From: Rugosimonospora africana
Lineage (GTDB): Bacteria; Actinomycetota; Actinomycetes; Mycobacteriales; Micromonosporaceae
Direction: 5' to 3'
Length of the DNA: 64,000 bases
Assembly: GCF_016862975.1 (NCBI RefSeq)
Contig: NZ_BONZ01000021.1
Location: forward strand, 1-64,000
This document shows, one piece after another, positions 8,393 through 17,620 of the stretch. The notes under the pieces were generated by a model. It had not been told where the DNA came from. It saw nothing but the letters and a program-made list of their open reading frames with translations, and did not search any database. The position numbers were made by a program, and so were the translations under genes. Numbering within the stretch: the first letter of the stretch is position 1; every line of letters begins with the position of its first letter.

Positions 8393-10073
8393 CGCTGCCG
8401 CGACCGCGGCCGTACCGGCACTCGAACGCCGGTCTCTCGGAGTAGATGTGCGGCAGGTGGGTGAAGTTGCGTAGCGGAGGGGGGCAGGAGGTGACCCACT
8501 CCAGGGCGTTGCCGTGCCCCCACGGGTCGTCGACGGTGACCCGCTGGCCGAAGCGGTACGACTTCCACACGTTGAACAGGAACGGCAGGATCGACGCGCC
8601 CAGGATGAACGCGCCGATCGTCGACACCGTGTTGAGCGTGGTGAACCCGTCGGTGGGCAGGTAGTTGGCGTACCGGCGGGGCATGCCGCTGGCGCCCAGC
8701 CAGTGCTGCACCAGGAACGTGGTGTGGAACCCGATGAACGTGAGCCAGAAGTGCACGTGGCCGAGCCGGTCGTCCAGCATCCGGCCGGTCATCTTCGGGA
8801 ACCAGAAGTACGTCCCCGCGTACACGGCGAACACGATCGTGCCGAACAGCACGTAGTGGAAGTGGGCCACGACGAAGTACGTGTCGGTGACGTGGAAGTC
8901 GACCGGCGGCGAGGCCAGCAGTACGCCGGACAGGCCGCCGAGCAGGAACGTGAGCAGGAACCCGATCGCGAACATCATCGGGGTCTCGAAGGTCAGCTGC
9001 CCCTTCCACATGGTGCCGATCCAGTTGAAGAACTTGATGCCGGTGGGGATCGCGATCAGGTACGACAGGAACGAGAAGAACGGCAGCAGCACCTGCCCGG
9101 TGCTGAACATGTGGTGTGCCCACACGGTCATCGACAGCGAGGCGATGGCGATGGTCGCGGCGACCATGCCCTTGTAGCCGAACAGCGCCTTGCGGCTGAA
9201 CACCGGGATGACCTCGGTGACGATGCCGAAGAATGGCAGCGCCACGATGTAGACCTCGGGGTGACCGAAGAACCAGAACAGGTGCTGCCACAGGAGCGGC
9301 CCGTTCACCGCCGGGTCGTAGATGTGCGCGCCGAGTTCCCGGTCCGCGAGCAGGGCCAGGAGCGCGGCCGCCAGCACCGGGAACGCCATCAGGATCATGA
9401 TGGCGGTGATGAGGATGTTCCAGGTGAAGATCGGCATCCGGAACATCGTCATGCCCGGTGCCCGCAGCGTGATGATCGTGGTGGTGATGTTGACGGCGGC
9501 CAGGATGGTACCGAGGCCGGACACGACCAGACCCATGATCCACAGGTTGGCGCCCGGCCCCGGCGTGTGCATGCCGTCCGACAGCGGCGTGTACCCGGTC
9601 CAGCCGAAGCCCGGCGCCCCCTCCGGTACCAGGAAGGCACCGACGACGATGGCGCCGCCGAACAGGTACAGCCAGTAGGCGAACGCGTTCAGCCGCGGGA
9701 AGGCCACGTCCGGGGCGCCGATCTGCAGCGGCACGATGTAGTTCGCGAAGGCGAACAGGATCGGCGTGGCGAACAGCAGCAGCATGATCGTGCCGTGCTC
9801 GGTGATCAGCTGGTTGTACTGCTCCAGCGACAGGAACTGGAGCCCGGGCCGGGCCAGTTCGCCGCGCATGAGCATGGCCATCGCCCCGCCGACGATGAAG
9901 AACCCGAACGCGGTGGTCAGGTACAGCAGTCCGATCTGCTTGGCGTCGGTGGTCCGCAGCAGGCTGCCGAACGTACCGCCCCTCGATCCCCGGTGGATCG
10001 TCCGTTCGTCGCGGTGTACCGCCTCCGGGCGCGGACGCGCGTGCGCCACAGACGTCGGGCGCGGCTGATCCAT
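8370..10073 (-). CDS. ctaD: Cytochrome c oxidase subunit I
   Basis: Catalytic heme-copper subunit of the aa3 oxidase, reducing O2 and pumping protons. 567 aa with about 12 membrane helices and the family marks [21 protein letters not shown] (Tyr/His crosslink region), AHHMF and [15 protein letters not shown] (heme ligands). The ends, residues 1-35 and about the last 15, are charged and variable. ATG 10073 is preceded by only a weak ribosome site. It is divergent from qcrB with 117 bp between starts. No ctaC, ctaE, qcrA or qcrC lies nearby, so this looks like an extra copy away from the main respiratory cluster. Confidence 0.95.
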   Translation of the reverse strand: MDQPRPTSVAHARPRPEAVHRDERTIHRGSRGGTFGSLLRTTDAKQIGLLYLTTAFGFFIVGGAMAMLMRGELARPGLQFLSLEQYNQLITEHGTIMLLLFATPILFAFANYIVPLQIGAPDVAFPRLNAFAYWLYLFGGAIVVGAFLVPEGAPGFGWTGYTPLSDGMHTPGPGANLWIMGLVVSGLGTILAAVNITTTIITLRAPGMTMFRMPIFTWNILITAIMILMAFPVLAAALLALLADRELGAHIYDPAVNGPLLWQHLFWFFGHPEVYIVALPFFGIVTEVIPVFSRKALFGYKGMVAATIAIASLSMTVWAHHMFSTGQVLLPFFSFLSYLIAIPTGIKFFNWIGTMWKGQLTFETPMMFAIGFLLTFLLGGLSGVLLASPPVDFHVTDTYFVVAHFHYVLFGTIVFAVYAGTYFWFPKMTGRMLDDRLGHVHFWLTFIGFHTTFLVQHWLGASGMPRRYANYLPTDGFTTLNTVSTIGAFILGASILPFLFNVWKSYRFGQRVTVDDPWGHGNALEWVTSCPPPLRNFTHLPHIYSERPAFECRYGRGRGSVSHRPPS

Positions 10074-10190
10074 CCCGGCCGGCTACCCGAGCGCCGTCCG
10101 ACCAAACCCGGTATGTGCGGTAAACGGCCCGTTGGCTGCGTTTCCTGCCGTTTGTTCCGGGTATCACGAGCGCCACCGGAGGGGGTGCGG

Positions 10191-12074
10191 ATGCTGGGCA
10201 CGCTACTGGGGCGGCGGTCCCGGCCGCGACGTGCCGTGGCCGCCGTGAGCGCGACCGTTCAGGGGACCGAGGAACGGCTCCGGATCGGGACGCCGCTGCG
10301 CCGGACCATCAACAAGGTCTTCCCGGACCACTGGTCGTTCATGCTCGGCGAGCTCGCCCTGTACTCCTTCATCATGCTGGTGCTGACCGGCACCCTGCTG
10401 GCGTTCTTCTTCGACCCGTCCATGGCGGAGGCGCCCTACCGCGGCAGCTACACGCCGCTGCGCGACATTCCGGTGACCGCGGCGTACCGGTCCACTCTGG
10501 ACCTGTCGTTCGACGTGCGGGGCGGGCTCTTCCTACGCCAGATGCACCACTGGGCGGCGAACCTGTTCATGGCCGCGATCGTCGTCCACATGCTGCGGAT
10601 CTTCTTCACCGGAGTGTTCCGCAAGCCCCGCGACATCAACTGGCTCATCGGGTCGAGCCTGTTCTGGCTCGGCTTCACCGAGGGATTCTGCGGCTACTCG
10701 CTACCCGACGACGGGCTGTCCGGAACCGGCCTACGGATCGCGGACTCCATCATGCTGAGCATCCCGATCGCCGGTTCCTGGCTGTCCACCAGCCTGTTCG
10801 GCGGGGAGTTCCCGGGCACGCTCATCCTGTCCCGGCTCTACATCGCGCACGTCCTCATCCTGCCGGGGCTGATCATCGCGCTGATCAGCGTCCACCTGGG
10901 ACTGATCGTCATCCAGAAGCACACGCAGTGGCACCGGCCCGGGCACACCCGGCACAACGTGGTCGGTACCCGGATGGTGCCCAACTTCGCGATGACCAGC
11001 ACCGGGCTGGCCATGTTCGTGTTCGCGGCGATCGCCGCGCTCGGGGGCGTGGCCCAGATCAACCCGGTCTGGCTGTGGGGTCCGTACGAGGCCAACGTGG
11101 TCGGCGCGAACGCGCAGCCCGACTGGTACGTGTGGTTCCTGGAGGGGGCCATGCGACTGTTCCCGGGGTGGGACATCCGGGCGTTCGGGTACACCGTGCC
11201 GGCGCCTTTCTGGCCGGCGGTCGTGCTGCCCGGAGTGCTCGTCGCGCTGTCCTTCTCGTACCCGTGGGTGGAGCGCCGGCTCACCGGCGACCGCGAGTCG
11301 CACCAGTTGGCGCAGCGGCCCAGGGACGCGCCCGGGCGGACCGCGCTCGGCGCCATGGCTGTGACGTTCTACCTGGTGCTGTCGGCGTGGGCGGCCGACG
11401 ACACCTTCGCGGTGAAGTTCCACATCGACCTCAACGCGCTGGTGTGGGCCGGACGTTTCGCGGTGCTGCTGCTGCCGCCGCTAGCGTTCTACGCGGTAAA
11501 CCGGCTGGCGCTCAACCTCCAGCAGCACGACCGGATGGTGCTGCACGAGGGCATCGAGACGGGCCTGATCCGCCGGACCGCCGACGGGCGCTACATCGAG
11601 ATCCGTCAGCCCCTCGGCCCGATCGACGAGCGCGGCGAGGGGGTGCTGGAGTACGCGGACTGGGTGGTACCCAAGCGCCCGAACGAGATACTCGGCGGAC
11701 GGCGCCGTGCCGTCCTGGGATTCTTCGTCCCCGTTCCGGGCGCGACGGACGGCCGGGGCGCGCCCGAGGGCGGGACTCCGGACGGCGGGCAGCCGCAGCC
11801 CGCCAGGCCCGAGCCGGTCGATGTCAAGCCGGCGACCGTCGATCTGGCCGGCGCGGCCGGGGCACCGACGACTCCCGCCCCCGGCGGAGCCGGCGACCGG
11901 CCCGAGATCATCCGGCCGGAGAGCACCCGGCCCGAGGGCGCCCGGCCGGAGAGCGCGATCGGGAGCCAACCGGCCGGCGGGGTCGAGGCTCAGACGCTCG
12001 AGCAGCAGGCACCGGCGGCGCTGCCGGCCGGGCCGCTGCCGATCCGGGCCGACGGTCCGGAGCGCGACCGGTGA
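10191..12074 (+). CDS. qcrB: Cytochrome bc1 complex cytochrome b subunit with a long C-terminal tail
   Basis: Membrane subunit of the menaquinol:cytochrome c reductase. 627 aa: N-terminal cytosolic arm (1-55), cytochrome b core with two heme-ligand pairs (HHWAANLFMAAIVVH and the AHVLIL..SVHLGL helix), and the C-terminal helices of the actinobacterial form up to about residue 440. A soluble domain follows, then a disordered tail of about 110 residues rich in Pro, Ala, Arg and Glu with repeats like RPESTRPEGARPES. ATG 10191 has GGAGGGGG upstream; GTG 10185 is an alternative. It lacks the qcrC-qcrA genes that normally precede it. Confidence 0.95.
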   Translation: MLGTLLGRRSRPRRAVAAVSATVQGTEERLRIGTPLRRTINKVFPDHWSFMLGELALYSFIMLVLTGTLLAFFFDPSMAEAPYRGSYTPLRDIPVTAAYRSTLDLSFDVRGGLFLRQMHHWAANLFMAAIVVHMLRIFFTGVFRKPRDINWLIGSSLFWLGFTEGFCGYSLPDDGLSGTGLRIADSIMLSIPIAGSWLSTSLFGGEFPGTLILSRLYIAHVLILPGLIIALISVHLGLIVIQKHTQWHRPGHTRHNVVGTRMVPNFAMTSTGLAMFVFAAIAALGGVAQINPVWLWGPYEANVVGANAQPDWYVWFLEGAMRLFPGWDIRAFGYTVPAPFWPAVVLPGVLVALSFSYPWVERRLTGDRESHQLAQRPRDAPGRTALGAMAVTFYLVLSAWAADDTFAVKFHIDLNALVWAGRFAVLLLPPLAFYAVNRLALNLQQHDRMVLHEGIETGLIRRTADGRYIEIRQPLGPIDERGEGVLEYADWVVPKRPNEILGGRRRAVLGFFVPVPGATDGRGAPEGGTPDGGQPQPARPEPVDVKPATVDLAGAAGAPTTPAPGGAGDRPEIIRPESTRPEGARPESAIGSQPAGGVEAQTLEQQAPAALPAGPLPIRADGPERDR

Positions 12075-12153
12075 ACGGCGCCTCCGGTCGCCGGTTGGGG
12101 GAAAATCCGCGCGTCGCGGCGTGGCGCGAGGGTGGCATGGGTACCTCGCCACG

Positions 12154-12711
12154 GTGAACGCAGTCACCCGCAACGCCACGCGAGCCGCCGTCGCCGCCTT
12201 AGCCGCCGCCGTGGTGGTCGTCGCCGTCCGGGCGGCCCGGCGCGGTACGCGGGAGTGGCGCGGCGAGGGCCGGCCCGAGCGGCGCCGGACGACCGCCACC
12301 CTGGTCTTCCCCCGGCCCCGCGAGGAGGTCTACGAGCTGTTCCGGGACCTGGACCGGCTCGCGGCGGCGCTGGGCCCGACGGTCTCCACGGAACCCCTCG
12401 GCGACGATTCGTTTCTGTGGGTGCACGGCGGCGAGGGCCGGGAGCCGGTCGCCGTGGTGGTCCGGATAACCGGTGACGTTCCCGATGTCCTCATCGCGTG
12501 GGAGACCGCGGATCCCCCGCTGCCGCACGAGGGAACCGTCCGCTTCGCGTTCGCCGACAAGGGCACGCGGACCCAGGTCGACGTGAGCCTGCGGTACCGG
12601 TGGTCGACCGACCGGGCGCGGGCGGCGGGCATTCCGGACGACGCGGTGCAGGCGCTGCTGTACCGCCTCCTCACCACGCTGAGCGAGTCGGCGCCACTGT
12701 CCGCGCCGTGA
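12154..12711 (+). CDS. SRPBCC (polyketide cyclase/dehydrase)-like protein with N-terminal anchor
   Basis: 185 aa. One hydrophobic helix at about residues 9-26 anchors the protein, and the rest fits the START/SRPBCC ligand-pocket fold (ATLVFPRPREEVYELFRDLDR, VLIAWETADPPLPHEGTVRFAF, TQVDVSLRYRW, C-terminal long helix). Members bind or transfer hydrophobic ligands, and similar actinobacterial proteins are called cyclase/dehydrase. The ligand is unknown. GTG 12154 start. It lies 79 bp after qcrB on the same strand. Confidence 0.75.
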   Translation: MNAVTRNATRAAVAALAAAVVVVAVRAARRGTREWRGEGRPERRRTTATLVFPRPREEVYELFRDLDRLAAALGPTVSTEPLGDDSFLWVHGGEGREPVAVVVRITGDVPDVLIAWETADPPLPHEGTVRFAFADKGTRTQVDVSLRYRWSTDRARAAGIPDDAVQALLYRLLTTLSESAPLSAP

Positions 12712-12939
12712 CCCGTCGCGAGGCGACGCGGGCGTACGCAGAGGCGACAGTGACGGTACGCGCAGCGACCGCCAGTCCGGGATGCGCGCAGAATCTCCGC
12801 CCCACTTGCCCCAGCCCACGCGCTTTATGATCAATCGCCGGTCCCGGCGACCGGGCCGCCGCCGGTACTGTGTTGTAACGATCAACTACCCGTTCCGGCG
12901 TGACACCCGCCGGTAACGTGCTCCACGCGAAGGGTTCCG

Positions 12940-14532
12940 ATGTCACGACGCGCCACGGCCCGGCAACGGCCCACGCCGTCCTCGACCGTGCACGTTCCCG
13001 GGCGGGCCGGCGACGAGACCGCCGACCTGTCCGACCACGCCGAGCCGACCGCCGACCTGTCGGATCACGCCGAGCGGACCGCTGAGCTTTCCGGGTTCGC
13101 CGAGTCACCGGCCGCCCGCCCGCGGAACGCTCACCCGCGGGACGGTGGGACCTGGGGCGGCAGTGCCCGGGACGGCGGGGCCTGGGACGGTGACGCCCGG
13201 CGGGACGGGTCATGGGGCCCCGAGCCGCGGGACGACCGGCCGCGGACCGACGAGCCGTGGCAGGACGAGCCGTGGCACGACGAGCACCGGGAGGCCGACC
13301 GGGGGCTCAGCGAACCGGCGGACGCGCGGACGCGCCGCCCCCGTACCGCGCTCGCGTTCACGGCGATCGGCCTGGCCGTCCTGGTCGCCGGCGGCGCCGG
13401 AGCGGTCGCCGCCCGGCGGGGGCCCGGGGCCATCACGACGACCGCGCAGTGGACCGGCGCCCGGCCGAGCGACACGACACAGCCCGCCATCGCTGTCCAG
13501 CCGCCGCCCAGCCCGAGCCCGTCCGGCGTCGCGCTGCCCGCGACCTACACGGTGCCGGGCACCCCGCCGGAGATGCCGTGGCCGAAGAGCGGCCAGTCGA
13601 CCCTGCGCGTGGTCGGCGTCGGCAGCCTGGGCACCACCCCCGACCAGCGGCCGGTACCCATCGCCAGCGTCACCAAGGTGATGACCGCCTACCTGGTGTT
13701 GCGCGACCACCCGCTCAGTGGCGGCGCCGACGGCCCATCGCTCACCGTCTCCGACGAGGAGGCCGCCCGCTACCCGGACGAGGTGGCCAAGGGCGAGTCG
13801 CTGGTGAAGGTCACGGCCGGTGAGGTGCTCACCGAGCGCGAGGCCCTGGACGCGCTGATGCTGCCCTCGGCGGACAACATGGCGCTCATCCTGGCCAGGT
13901 GGGACGCGGGCAGCGTCGACGCGTTCCTCGACAAGATGAACGACGCCGCGGCGTCCCTGGGCATGACCAACACCCACTACACCGACCCGTCCGGCCTCGC
14001 CTCATCGACGGTGAGCACCGCGGACGACCAGACCGTGCTCGCCGCTCAGGCGATGAAGATCACAGCGTTCGCGCAGATCGTGGCGCAGCACTCGGCGAAG
14101 GTACCGGTCGCCGGCACCGTGAAGAACTACAACACGCTGCTCGGCTCGTCCGGCGTGGACGGCATCAAGACCGGTTCGACCAGTGCGGCCGGCGGCTGCC
14201 TGCTGTTCGCCGCGCGCTACCAGGTCGCCGGGAAGACCCTCACCATCGTCGGAGCGGTGTTCGGTCAGCACGGCCCGACGATGTACGGCCTGCCGCTGGC
14301 GCTGAGCCGCAGCCGTTCGCTCATCGTGGCCGCACAGCACGCGCTGGGTTCCTTCCCGATCGTCACGGCCGGGCACACGGTCGTCACGAAGGACGGCGTG
14401 AACCTGGCACCGGCCGAGACGCTCTCCGTCATCGGCTGGCCCGGCCTGGAGTTCCACACCCACCTGCGGGCCGAGACCCTGGAGGTCGACGGGCCGGAGT
14501 CGCACCAGACCGTCGACCTCGTCGCCCAGTAG
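12940..14532 (+). CDS. Membrane-anchored D-alanyl-D-alanine carboxypeptidase-like protein (PBP5/6 family)
   Basis: 530 aa. Residues 1-125 are a hydrophilic, repeat-bearing cytosolic region. A single helix at about 128-150 spans the membrane, a Pro/Ser linker follows, and the S11 peptidase domain covers about 205-450 with a beta-rich C-terminus. Motifs: SVTK (catalytic Ser near 243), KTG in GIKTGST (near 409), but SAD in LPSADNMA (near 309) where the family has SxN. Such enzymes trim the pentapeptide stem of peptidoglycan. The Asn-to-Asp change may alter activity. ATG 12940. It converges on the asparaginase gene 13 bp away. Confidence 0.88.
   Translation: MSRRATARQRPTPSSTVHVPGRAGDETADLSDHAEPTADLSDHAERTAELSGFAESPAARPRNAHPRDGGTWGGSARDGGAWDGDARRDGSWGPEPRDDRPRTDEPWQDEPWHDEHREADRGLSEPADARTRRPRTALAFTAIGLAVLVAGGAGAVAARRGPGAITTTAQWTGARPSDTTQPAIAVQPPPSPSPSGVALPATYTVPGTPPEMPWPKSGQSTLRVVGVGSLGTTPDQRPVPIASVTKVMTAYLVLRDHPLSGGADGPSLTVSDEEAARYPDEVAKGESLVKVTAGEVLTEREALDALMLPSADNMALILARWDAGSVDAFLDKMNDAAASLGMTNTHYTDPSGLASSTVSTADDQTVLAAQAMKITAFAQIVAQHSAKVPVAGTVKNYNTLLGSSGVDGIKTGSTSAAGGCLLFAARYQVAGKTLTIVGAVFGQHGPTMYGLPLALSRSRSLIVAAQHALGSFPIVTAGHTVVTKDGVNLAPAETLSVIGWPGLEFHTHLRAETLEVDGPESHQTVDLVAQ
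13018..13107 (+). repeat. 30-bp repeat, three units, in the carboxypeptidase N-terminus
   Basis: Three successive 30-bp units encode TADLSDHAEP-like decapeptides, and the third unit has diverged. They lie in the cytosolic, low-complexity leader of the carboxypeptidase. Confidence 0.75.
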
Positions 14533-14545
14533 CGCCCGGGCCGGC

Positions 14546-15616
14546 TCAGCCGAGTTCGGCGAACGCCCGGGTGATCGCGTCGGTCGACGCACCGGCCGCG
14601 ACGAGCAGGCGCAGCAGGACCCGGGCCTGGTACGGGTGCGCGTAGCCGCCGCCGATCAGGCCGCGCTCGCGCAGGTCGCGCTCGGAGCCGACCGCCCCGT
14701 ACGTGGCGGACAGCACCGGACCGGCGCCGGTGCGCGAGGTCAGCACCACCGGTACGGCGGCGGCGATCCCACCCAGTACCGGCGCCAGCGCGGCGGGTAC
14801 GTGACCGACACCGAAGCCGGCCACCACGAGCCCGTGATGCGTACGTTCGAGGTCGCGCAGGAACGCGCCGTCGTCGTCGAGCGTCATCGGGTACAGCGCG
14901 ATCCTGGTCGCGGCCACGGCCTCGCGGGTGAATCCGGTGACCGGCCGGCGCCGGGGCACGTCGACGAGGAAGCGCGGCACGGTCTCCACGAGGTGCCCGA
15001 GTGGGCCGGCGTCCGGCGAGACGAACGCCGCGGTGCTGGTGCTGTGTGCCTTGCGGACGAACCGCGCGGCGTGGATGTCGTCGTCCATCACCACCAGCGC
15101 CCCGCGGCCCCGGGCGGCGCCGGAGGCCGCGACGGCGAGCGCGGCGGCGATGTTCGCCGGCCCGTCCGCGCCGGGCAGGGTCGGGTTGCGCATGGCGCCG
15201 GTGAGCACGAACGGGGCGTCGTGCGGCCACACCGAGTCGACCAGGAACGCGGTCTCCTCCAGCGTGTCCGTGCCCTGGGTGACCACGACCCCGCGGGCGC
15301 CGCCGGCCACCGCGTCACCGGCCGCGGCGACGACGTCGAGGATGTCGCCGAAGGTCAGGTTCGGGCTGGGTACCGCGGGAGCGTCGTGGACCTCGACGTC
15401 GATGCCGGCCAACCCGCCGGAGTCCGTGGCCCGGTCGCCGGTCGCCCCGGCTGCCGGCCCCCTCGCGGCCACGCTGTCCAGCAGGTCACGACCGGTCAGC
15501 CGGGGCATCACCCCGCCGACGCCCCGGCCGGCCATCGAGATGGTGCCGCCGAGCGCGAACAGCACGACCGGGCCCGACGGCACACCCGCGCCGCCGGCCT
15601 CGTCGGCGGCCGTCAC
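14546..15616 (-). CDS. L-asparaginase family protein
   Basis: 356 aa of the bacterial asparaginase/glutaminase fold, hydrolysing asparagine to aspartate and ammonia. The first catalytic Thr is in ALGGTIS (residue 25) and the second motif TQGTDTLEETA lies near 113. Further family marks are LTGAMR, DGPANI, MDDDIHAARFVRK and a C-terminal GGGYAHPYQARVLLRLL. It has no signal peptide, so cytosolic. Its ATG overlaps the TGA of the upstream methyltransferase gene (ATGA), so the two are co-translated. Confidence 0.88.
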   Translation of the reverse strand: MTAADEAGGAGVPSGPVVLFALGGTISMAGRGVGGVMPRLTGRDLLDSVAARGPAAGATGDRATDSGGLAGIDVEVHDAPAVPSPNLTFGDILDVVAAAGDAVAGGARGVVVTQGTDTLEETAFLVDSVWPHDAPFVLTGAMRNPTLPGADGPANIAAALAVAASGAARGRGALVVMDDDIHAARFVRKAHSTSTAAFVSPDAGPLGHLVETVPRFLVDVPRRRPVTGFTREAVAATRIALYPMTLDDDGAFLRDLERTHHGLVVAGFGVGHVPAALAPVLGGIAAAVPVVLTSRTGAGPVLSATYGAVGSERDLRERGLIGGGYAHPYQARVLLRLLVAAGASTDAITRAFAELG

Positions 15617-16422
15617 GCGAGCCGGCCGATCGCGGCGTAGCCCGGGAACTGGTCAGCCTCAGGGCCCAGCTCCCGCCCCGGCTCCGGGTGCCACGCCGGG
15701 CACCGCACGATCCCCGGCGGCACGAGTCGCCAACCGTCCAGCAGCCGGGCGATCTCGGCCCGGCTGCGCATGAGGACGGCGTTGTCGGAGCGGGCGTACA
15801 CCGCCTGGGCGTCGCGCTGCCCGGCCGGCGGCCGGCCGTCGGCGCTGGCGTGCGAGAGGGCCAGGTAGCTGCCGGGGGCGAGTGCCTCGCGCAGCTGCCC
15901 GAGGATCCGCTCGGGCCGCTGCTCGTCGGGGACGAAGTGCAGCGTCGCCACCAGGAGGACCGCGATCGGGCGGTCGCGGTCCAGCAGGTCGCGGACCGCC
16001 GGGTGGGCGAGAACCTCCAGCGGGTCGCGCAGGTCGGCGTGGATGGCGTCCGAGCGCGGGTGGTCGCCGAGGATCGCCTGGCTGTGCGCCACCGCGACGG
16101 GATCGAGGTCGACGTACACGACGCGGGCCGCCGGGTTGATCGCACCGGCGATCTCGTGGACGTTTCCCGCGGTCGGCATGCCGGAGCCCAGGTCGAGGAA
16201 CTGGTCCACACCCGCCTCGGCGGCCAGGTACCGGACCGCGCGGCCGAGGAAGGCGCGGTTTTCCCGCAGTACCGCCGGAAGCTCCGGCATGGCGGCGATG
16301 GCGCGCTCGGCGACCTCCCGGTCGGCGGCGAAGTTGTGCGATCCGCCGAGCATGTAGTCGTAGATGCGGGAGGACGCCGGGCGGTCGACGTCGACCTCCG
16401 GCGGTGCCCAGTCCGGCCGCAC
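15613..16422 (-). CDS. DUF574-family SAM-dependent methyltransferase
   Basis: 269 aa of the Methyltransf_19/DUF574 family, very common in actinomycetes and of unknown substrate. It has the family opening DVDRPASSRIYDYMLGGSHNF, ENRAFLGRAVRYL, the SAM site FLDLGSGMPT, VYVDLDPVAV and the typical TLHFVPD segment. GTG 16422 has GGAGGTGA five bases upstream. It is the first gene of a two-gene unit with the asparaginase. Confidence 0.88.
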   Translation of the reverse strand: MRPDWAPPEVDVDRPASSRIYDYMLGGSHNFAADREVAERAIAAMPELPAVLRENRAFLGRAVRYLAAEAGVDQFLDLGSGMPTAGNVHEIAGAINPAARVVYVDLDPVAVAHSQAILGDHPRSDAIHADLRDPLEVLAHPAVRDLLDRDRPIAVLLVATLHFVPDEQRPERILGQLREALAPGSYLALSHASADGRPPAGQRDAQAVYARSDNAVLMRSRAEIARLLDGWRLVPPGIVRCPAWHPEPGRELGPEADQFPGYAAIGRLA

Positions 16423-16559
16423 TCGTCACCTCCGCCGTAGCCCGGTTCGGTCACGAGATTGTAGATCCACCCACTCTGGGCCCGGCCGCCGCGGCCAGCC
16501 GCCGGACGGCTCGCCGGTCCGCCGGTGCCCGCGCGGAGACCCGACAGGCCGGTCGGGCG

Positions 16560-17480
16560 CTACGGCACCAGCACGATCTTGCCGTGGGTGTGCCGCTTCT
16601 CCAGCTCCTCGAAGGCCGCCCGGACCTCGTCGAGCGGGTAGGTCGCGGCGATCGGCATCCGGACGCGGCCGGACGCGACCAGCTCGGCCACCTCGGCCAG
16701 CACCTCGACGCTGGCGGCCGTGGAGCTGCCCTCGCTCTTGACGCCGTACTCCTTCGCGGCGTCGAAGGCGATGACGGTGTTGATCCGGTCGCGGGCGACG
16801 CCGAGTTCGACGGCGAGCCGGACGTACTCCGGCCCGAAGGTGTCGATGAACGCGTCCACGCCGGACGGCGCCTCCTCGCGGATGCGTTGCGCGAGGTCGT
16901 CGCCGTACGAGATCGGCATGGCACCGATCGAACTCAGCCACGCGTGGTGGGGATCGGACGCGATGCCGATGACGTCTGCGCCGCGCACCTTGAGCAACTG
17001 CACCACGACCGACCCGACACCGCCGGCCGCGGCGGACACGGCGATCGTGTCGCCCGGTCCGGCGCCGACCGCCCGGACGCAGGCGTACGCGGTGACTCCG
17101 ACGACGTACAGCGACCCGGCGACCTCCCAGGACAGGCCGGCCGGCTTCCGGATCAGGTGGTCGGCCGGCACGGCCACGTACTCGGCGTGGCTGGCCCGGC
17201 CGTCGGTCCAGCCCATCACCTCGTCGCCTGCGGCGAACGGGCCGGCGCCGTCGCCGACCTGCTCCACCACGCCGGCCAGGTCGCTGCCCTCGCCACTGGG
17301 GAACGTCGCCGGGAACATCGCGGCCAGCCCGCCGTCGCGGATCGCCGCCTCGCCGGGGTTGATGCCGGCGGCCCGGACGGCGACCAGCACCTCACCCGGT
17401 CGTGGAGCGGGTACCTCGACGTCGGCGACGTAGAGCACGTCGGTCCCGCCGTACCGGTCGAACCGGACTGCCCTGGCCAT
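16560..17480 (-). CDS. Zinc-free NADPH:quinone oxidoreductase-type MDR enzyme
   Basis: 306 aa medium-chain dehydrogenase/reductase. N-terminal GroES-like part (VRFDRYGGTDVLYV, GEVLVAVRAAGINPGE), nucleotide site AAAGGVGSVVVQLLK near residue 150 and the C-terminal MPIAATYPLDEVRAAFEELEKRHTHGKIVL. Catalytic zinc ligands are absent, as in quinone oxidoreductases. ATG with AGGTGACGGCAG upstream. No pathway can be read from the neighbours. Confidence 0.85.
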   Translation of the reverse strand: MARAVRFDRYGGTDVLYVADVEVPAPRPGEVLVAVRAAGINPGEAAIRDGGLAAMFPATFPSGEGSDLAGVVEQVGDGAGPFAAGDEVMGWTDGRASHAEYVAVPADHLIRKPAGLSWEVAGSLYVVGVTAYACVRAVGAGPGDTIAVSAAAGGVGSVVVQLLKVRGADVIGIASDPHHAWLSSIGAMPISYGDDLAQRIREEAPSGVDAFIDTFGPEYVRLAVELGVARDRINTVIAFDAAKEYGVKSEGSSTAASVEVLAEVAELVASGRVRMPIAATYPLDEVRAAFEELEKRHTHGKIVLVP

Positions 17481-17620
17481 CTGCCGTCACCTCTGTCCCT
17501 GGGAACCGGACCCCGCGCCGGACGCGGGATCCGCCGCGTCGGAAAGCGGCCACCACCGCGCGGTACCGCCCAGAGCGGCGAGTCCAGCATAACCGTGGAA
17601 TCCGCCCGAACACGCCGGTA

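Noticed and set aside
8514-10190. Very long open frame on the plus strand running through ctaD into qcrB
   Set aside because: It is antisense to a canonical CtaD with all heme ligands; GC-rich third positions leave the opposite strand open. Only the qcrB part is real.
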